64,000 bases of DNA, taken from Nocardioides sp. YIM 152315 (GTDB taxonomy: Bacteria; Actinomycetota; Actinomycetes; Propionibacteriales; Nocardioidaceae). How positions within the stretch are numbered: the stretch's first letter is position 1; each line of letters opens with the position of its first letter. The translations under genes and the position numbers were made by a program. Positions 60,050-64,000 of this stretch are shown in pieces. The DNA is taken from positions 62,001-126,000 of the forward strand of contig NZ_JARGER010000023.1 of NCBI RefSeq assembly GCF_029210375.1, in the 5' to 3' direction. A model generated the notes under the pieces. That model saw only the letters and a program-made list of their open reading frames with translations, was not told the DNA's origin and did no database searches.

Positions 60050-63000
60050 TTGTTCTCCTGGGGGTCGATAACTGGGTCGATCACGGAGTCGATCACCTGC
60101 CGGGCCCATTCAAGCAGGGCGATGCCGGTCAGCGGCTGACCCCCGATGCCCGCCGTCATCGGACGGGGCACGAGGATCGTGCTGACCGGCGCCTTGACGA
60201 TCGACTTCGGGTAGAGCCGGTTGAGTCGGACGACCCGCGACTCGGGGAGGTCGACCGGCGCGAACCGCACGTTGCGGCCTGCGATCGTGACCTCGCCGAC
60301 GCCGGCCCGGCGGGCGCGGGCGCGGAACCGGGCGACCAGCAGCAGCGACACGACCTCGACCGGCGGCTCGCCGTACCGGTCCAGGAGCTCCTCGTTGATG
60401 AGGTCGACGTCGTCGTCGGAGCGCACCTCGGCGAGCCGCTTGTACATCTCCAGGCGGAGCCGCTCGCTCGGGATGTAGCCGTGCGGCAGGTGGGCGTCGA
60501 CCGGCAGCTCGATGCGCACCTCGTCGAGCTCGGGCTCCCTGTCGCCGCGGAACTCGTGCACCGCCTCGCCGACCAGCCGGACGTAGAGGTCGAAGCCGAC
60601 GTCGGCGATGTGTCCCGACTGCTCACCGCCGAGCAGGTTGCCCGCGCCGCGGATCTCGAGGTCCTTCATCGCGATCGCCATGCCGCCGCCGAGGTCGGAG
60701 TGCTGCGCGAGCGTCGCGAGCCGCTCGTGGGCGGTCTCGGTGAGCGGCTTCTCCGACGGATAGAGGAAGTAGGCGTAGGCGCGCTCGCGGGACCGGCCCA
60801 CGCGCCCGCGCAGCTGGTGCAGCTGCGAGAGGCCGAGGGTGTCGGACCGCTCGATGATCATCGTGTTGGCGTTGGAGACGTCGAGGCCCGACTCGACGAG
60901 CGTCGTGCAGACGAGCACGTCGAAGCGCTTCTCCCAGAAGTCCAGCATCACCTGCTCGAGCTGCCGCTCGTTCATCTGGCCGTGGGCCGTCGCGACCCGG
61001 GCCTCCGGCACCAGCTCCCGGATGCGGGCGGCCGCCTTCTCGATCGAGTTGACCCGGTTGTGGATGTAGAAGACCTGGCCCTCGCGAAGCAGCTCACGGC
61101 GTACGGCGGCGATCACCTGGCGGTCCTCGTAGCCGCCGACGTAGGTCAGCACGGGGTGCCGCTCCTCGGGCGGCGTGGTGATCGTCGACATCTCCCGGAT
61201 GCCGGTGATCGCCATCTCGAGCGTGCGCGGGATCGGCGTCGCCGACATGGAGAGCACGTCGACCGAGGTGCGCAGCCGCTTCATCTGCTCCTTGTGCTCG
61301 ACGCCGAACCGCTGCTCCTCGTCGACGATGATCAGCCCGAGGTCCTTGAACCGCACGTCGGGATTGAGCAGCCGGTGGGTGCCCACGACGACGTCCACCG
61401 ATCCGTCGGCCATGCCGGCCATCACCTCGCGCGCCTCGGCGTCGGTCTGGAACCGGCTCAGGCCCTTGAGCACGACGGGGAAGCCGCTCATCCGCTCGGA
61501 GAACGTGCTCAGGTGCTGGGTGACCAGCAGCGTGGTCGGCACCAGCACCGCAACCTGCTTGCCCTCCTGCACGGCCTTGAACGCCGCCCGCACCGCGATC
61601 TCGGTCTTGCCGTAGCCGACGTCGCCACACACGAGCCGGTCCATCGGGACCGTGCGCATCATGTCGCCCTTGACCTCGTCGACCGTGCTCAGCTGGTCGG
61701 GGGTCTCCTGGAAGGGGAAGGCGTCCTCGAGCTCGCGCTGCCACGGGGTGTCCACCCCGAACGCGTAGCCCTTCGTGGCCTGGCGCGCGGCGTACAGCTT
61801 GATCAGCTCGGCCGCGATCTCGCGGACCGCGCGGCGGGCCTTGTTCTTGCGCTTGGTCCAGTCGGCGCCACCGAGGCGGTCGAGCGAGGGCGCCTCGCCT
61901 CCGACGTACCGCGTCACCTGGTCGAGCGCGTCGGCCGGCACGTAGAGCCGGTCGGGCGGCCCACCCCGCTTGGAGGCGCCGTACTCGAGCACGAGGTACT
62001 CGCGCACCGCTCCACCGACCTCGCGCTGCTTCATCTCCACGAAGCGGCCGACGCCGTGCTGCTCGTGCACGACGTAGTCGCCGGCGCGCAGCTCGAGCGG
62101 GTCGATCTGGCGCTTGCGCCGGGCCGGCATCCTGCGCATGTCGCGCGTGGAGGCCTTCTGCCCGGACAGGTCCTCGCCCGTGAGCACGACGAGCCGGTTG
62201 GTCTCGTCGACGAAGCCGTGGGTGGCGGCACCGCAGCTGATCGTGACGACGTCGGCGGACAGGTCGGCGGCCTCCTGGACGTCCTCGGCGACCCGCGCAG
62301 GTACGTCGTGCTCGGCGAGCACCTCGCGCATGCGCTCGGCCGGGCCGTGGCCGGCGTGCAGCACGACGACGCGGTGGCCGTCGGCGCGCCAGCGCGCGAT
62401 GTCGGCGATCGCGCGCTCCATCTCCCCGCGGTAGGCGTCGGCGGGCCTGGCGGACAGCGCCCGGGTCGGCACGGCGCCGGTGAGCACGTCGGGGTCGACC
62501 TGCCGCTCGAGGTCCGTGTCGGTCTCGATGCCGAAGGGACTCACCGTCCACCACGGCTTGCCCAGCGCGAGGGCGTGGGCCCGGACGTCGGCGATCTCGC
62601 GGTACGACGCGGCGCCGAGGTCGATCGGCGCCTGTCCGCCGCCGGCTGCGGCCGCCCAGCTCGCCCCGAGGAACTCCTCGCTGGTCGCCACCAGGTCGTG
62701 CGCCCGCCGGCGCGCGCGCTCGGGGTCGAGCACCAGCACGTGGGTGTCGTCGGGCATCAGGTCGACGAGCAGCTCCATCTCGTCGACGAGCACCGGGGCG
62801 AGCGACTCCATGCCGTCCACGGCGATGCCGGCCGCGATCTTGTCGGTCAGCTCGAGCAGCTGCGGGTGCCGGCGCCCGAGCTCGGCGGCCCGCTCGCGCA
62901 CGTCGTCGGTGAGCAGCAGCTCGCGGCACGGCGGCGCCCAGAGCCGGTCCACCTTCTCCAGCGTGCGCTGGTCGGCGACGGAGAAGGAGCGGATCTCCTC

Positions 63001-63624
63001 GACGTCGTCACCCCAGAACTCCACGCGCAGCGGGTGCTCCTCGGTCGGCGGGAAGACGTCGACGATGCCACCCCGCACCGCGAACTCGCCGCGCTTCTCC
63101 ACGAGGTCCACGCGGGAGTACGCCGCGCCCGCGAGACGGCGCACGACGTCGTCGAGCGGCGCGGTGCCACCGGGCTCGAGCTCGACCGGCTCGAGGTCGG
63201 CCAGGCCCTCGACCTGCGGCTGCAGCACCGACCGGACCGGTGCGACGACCACGTCGAGCGGCCCGTTGCTCGGATCGTCACCGGGGTGCTTGAGCCGGCG
63301 CAGGACGGCGAGCCGCCGGCCGACGGTGTCGCTGCGCGGGCTCAGCCGCTCGTGAGGCAGGGTCTCCCAGCTCGGGTAGTAGGCGACCCGCGCCGGGTCG
63401 ACGAGGTCGCCGAGCGCCTCGACCAGGTCCTCGGCCTCGCGGGAGGTGGCCGTCACCGCCAGCACCGAGCGGCCGGCCCCGACCAGCCCGGCGACGACGT
63501 ACGGCCGCAGCGCCTCGGGTCCGGTGAGGTCGAGGGCGGGCACGACGCCGCCGCGGGCGTCGGCCAACGACTCGTCGAGCGTCGGGTCGGCGAGGACGGC
63601 AGCGGCGAGGCCGGACAGGTGCAC
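60046..63624 (-). CDS. mfd: Transcription-repair coupling factor
   Basis: 1192 residues from GTG 63624 (AAAGGA upstream; a GTG at 63645 is less likely). UvrB-like N-terminus, RNA-polymerase interacting region (DYVVHEQHGVGRFVEM), superfamily 2 helicase with GDVGYGKTEIAVRAAF and DEEQRFG, MSATPIPRTL, and TRCF C-terminal domain. Removes stalled RNA polymerase and recruits UvrA. First gene of mfd-lipoprotein-mazG. Confidence 0.97.
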   Translation of the reverse strand: MHLSGLAAAVLADPTLDESLADARGGVVPALDLTGPEALRPYVVAGLVGAGRSVLAVTATSREAEDLVEALGDLVDPARVAYYPSWETLPHERLSPRSDTVGRRLAVLRRLKHPGDDPSNGPLDVVVAPVRSVLQPQVEGLADLEPVELEPGGTAPLDDVVRRLAGAAYSRVDLVEKRGEFAVRGGIVDVFPPTEEHPLRVEFWGDDVEEIRSFSVADQRTLEKVDRLWAPPCRELLLTDDVRERAAELGRRHPQLLELTDKIAAGIAVDGMESLAPVLVDEMELLVDLMPDDTHVLVLDPERARRRAHDLVATSEEFLGASWAAAAGGGQAPIDLGAASYREIADVRAHALALGKPWWTVSPFGIETDTDLERQVDPDVLTGAVPTRALSARPADAYRGEMERAIADIARWRADGHRVVVLHAGHGPAERMREVLAEHDVPARVAEDVQEAADLSADVVTISCGAATHGFVDETNRLVVLTGEDLSGQKASTRDMRRMPARRKRQIDPLELRAGDYVVHEQHGVGRFVEMKQREVGGAVREYLVLEYGASKRGGPPDRLYVPADALDQVTRYVGGEAPSLDRLGGADWTKRKNKARRAVREIAAELIKLYAARQATKGYAFGVDTPWQRELEDAFPFQETPDQLSTVDEVKGDMMRTVPMDRLVCGDVGYGKTEIAVRAAFKAVQEGKQVAVLVPTTLLVTQHLSTFSERMSGFPVVLKGLSRFQTDAEAREVMAGMADGSVDVVVGTHRLLNPDVRFKDLGLIIVDEEQRFGVEHKEQMKRLRTSVDVLSMSATPIPRTLEMAITGIREMSTITTPPEERHPVLTYVGGYEDRQVIAAVRRELLREGQVFYIHNRVNSIEKAAARIRELVPEARVATAHGQMNERQLEQVMLDFWEKRFDVLVCTTLVESGLDVSNANTMIIERSDTLGLSQLHQLRGRVGRSRERAYAYFLYPSEKPLTETAHERLATLAQHSDLGGGMAIAMKDLEIRGAGNLLGGEQSGHIADVGFDLYVRLVGEAVHEFRGDREPELDEVRIELPVDAHLPHGYIPSERLRLEMYKRLAEVRSDDDVDLINEELLDRYGEPPVEVVSLLLVARFRARARRAGVGEVTIAGRNVRFAPVDLPESRVVRLNRLYPKSIVKAPVSTILVPRPMTAGIGGQPLTGIALLEWARQVIDSVIDPVIDPQENK

Positions 63625-63703
63625 GACGGTCCTTTCGGGCAACACGGAAGCCCCCGGTCACGCCTGACAGGGGGTGCGCGCCCGAGTCTACGAGAACGTC
63701 GAA

Positions 63704-63763
63704 TCGGGACTTTCGACGGTTGAGTCGGGAGATCAATCCGGATTCAACCGTCAGAAGTCCCGA
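63704..63763 (-). terminator. Inverted-repeat terminator
   Basis: 23-nt arms 63704-63726 and 63741-63763 with three mismatches or wobbles, directly after the stop of the VOC-fold gene (63765). Sits upstream of mfd. Confidence 0.65.
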
Positions 63764-63764
63764 C

Positions 63765-64000
63765 TCAACCCTGTTGTGCCGCGACCTCGGCCTCGGAGCG
63801 CAGGATGCAGAACTCGTTGCCCTCCGGATCGGCCAGGACGACCCAGGCGGTGCCGGGGCCGTACTTGCCTCGCAGGTCGTCGACGACCGTGGCGCCGTGG
63901 GCGACGAGGATCTCGAGCTCCTCGTCGCGGGTGGCCGATCGGGGGCGCAGGTCGAAGTGCAGGCGGTTCTTGGTCGACTTCGCCTCCGGGACCTCGATGA
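63765..64000 (-). CDS. VOC-fold (glyoxalase/bleomycin-resistance-like) protein, 3' part
   Basis: Open minus-strand frame entering from the right edge and ending at 63765. KSTKNRLHFDLRP, ELEILVAHGATVVDDLRG, GTAWVVLADPEGNEFCILRS are typical C-terminal VOC motifs (metal-binding Glu in DPEGNEFC). Incomplete; substrate unknown. Confidence 0.8.
   Translation of the reverse strand, partial: IEVPEAKSTKNRLHFDLRPRSATRDEELEILVAHGATVVDDLRGKYGPGTAWVVLADPEGNEFCILRSEAEVAAQQG

Noticed and set aside
60481..63723. 1080-codon open frame antisense to mfd
   Set aside because: Shadow of mfd; no motifs, Arg/His/Val-rich, starts and ends without regulatory context.

Overview
The window is high-GC actinobacterial chromosome carrying one complete integrated prophage. 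The flanking genes have the organisation known from Actinobacteria: mfd, then a SurA-like lipoprotein gene, then mazG, and separately eno, an FtsB/DivIC-like gene, a DUF501 gene and ppx. A cystathionine beta-synthase gene fragment next to an SGNH-hydrolase gene, and a GGTGGTT(C/T)GAG type interspersed repeat, suggest a Nocardioides-like organism (inference; no 16S gene is present).

Left chromosome (1-7457): the start of a cystathionine/cysteine synthase gene (minus), an SGNH hydrolase, an ABC exporter pair followed by a DesK/NarL-type two-component pair in one overlapping operon, a hairpin terminator, a Bax inhibitor-1-like protein (minus) and a multi-pass membrane protein.

Prophage (about 7458-48008): bounded by 47-bp direct repeats that are the 3' part of a tRNA gene; the intact tRNA gene lies at the right end (minus strand, 47961-48037). 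Order: tyrosine integrase; a divergent repressor/Cro switch with repeated operator half-sites; a long rightward early operon (about 9.7-21.2 kb) in which most genes overlap by ATGA/GTGA and many encode small Cys-rich proteins, including a RecE-like nuclease with partner, a C5 cytosine methyltransferase, an HD phosphohydrolase and a replication-initiator-like protein; HNH nuclease and terminase; a head module (portal, MuF-like, scaffold, HK97-fold capsid, a glycosyltransferase-like gene); connectors; tail proteins with a -1 frameshifted tail assembly chaperone; an oppositely oriented membrane-protein gene; a 1161-aa tape measure; tail tip; a lysis region with holin candidates, CHAP-like lysin, an EEP-superfamily protein and an odd tRNA-Trp-like element; beta-helix and repeat fibre-like proteins; a strong terminator; and a leftward mini-operon of a secreted protein plus three tiny genes next to attR. 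The layout is that of a cos-type temperate siphovirus. Two genes in the early region look frameshifted (10161-10600; possibly 18626-18982), but head, tail and lysis genes appear intact.

Right chromosome (48009-64000): a PAS histidine kinase, a family-5 uracil-DNA glycosylase, ppx, DUF501, FtsB-like, eno, a MASE1-PAS histidine kinase with a single-domain response regulator, an IclR regulator divergent from an Nramp-like transporter with paired operators between them, mazG, a SurA-like lipoprotein, mfd, and the 3' end of a VOC-fold gene. No stretch over 300 bp lacks a gene; the larger gaps (9501-9697, 23112-23275, 41902-42062, 51718-51927, 57095-57270) are described as features.
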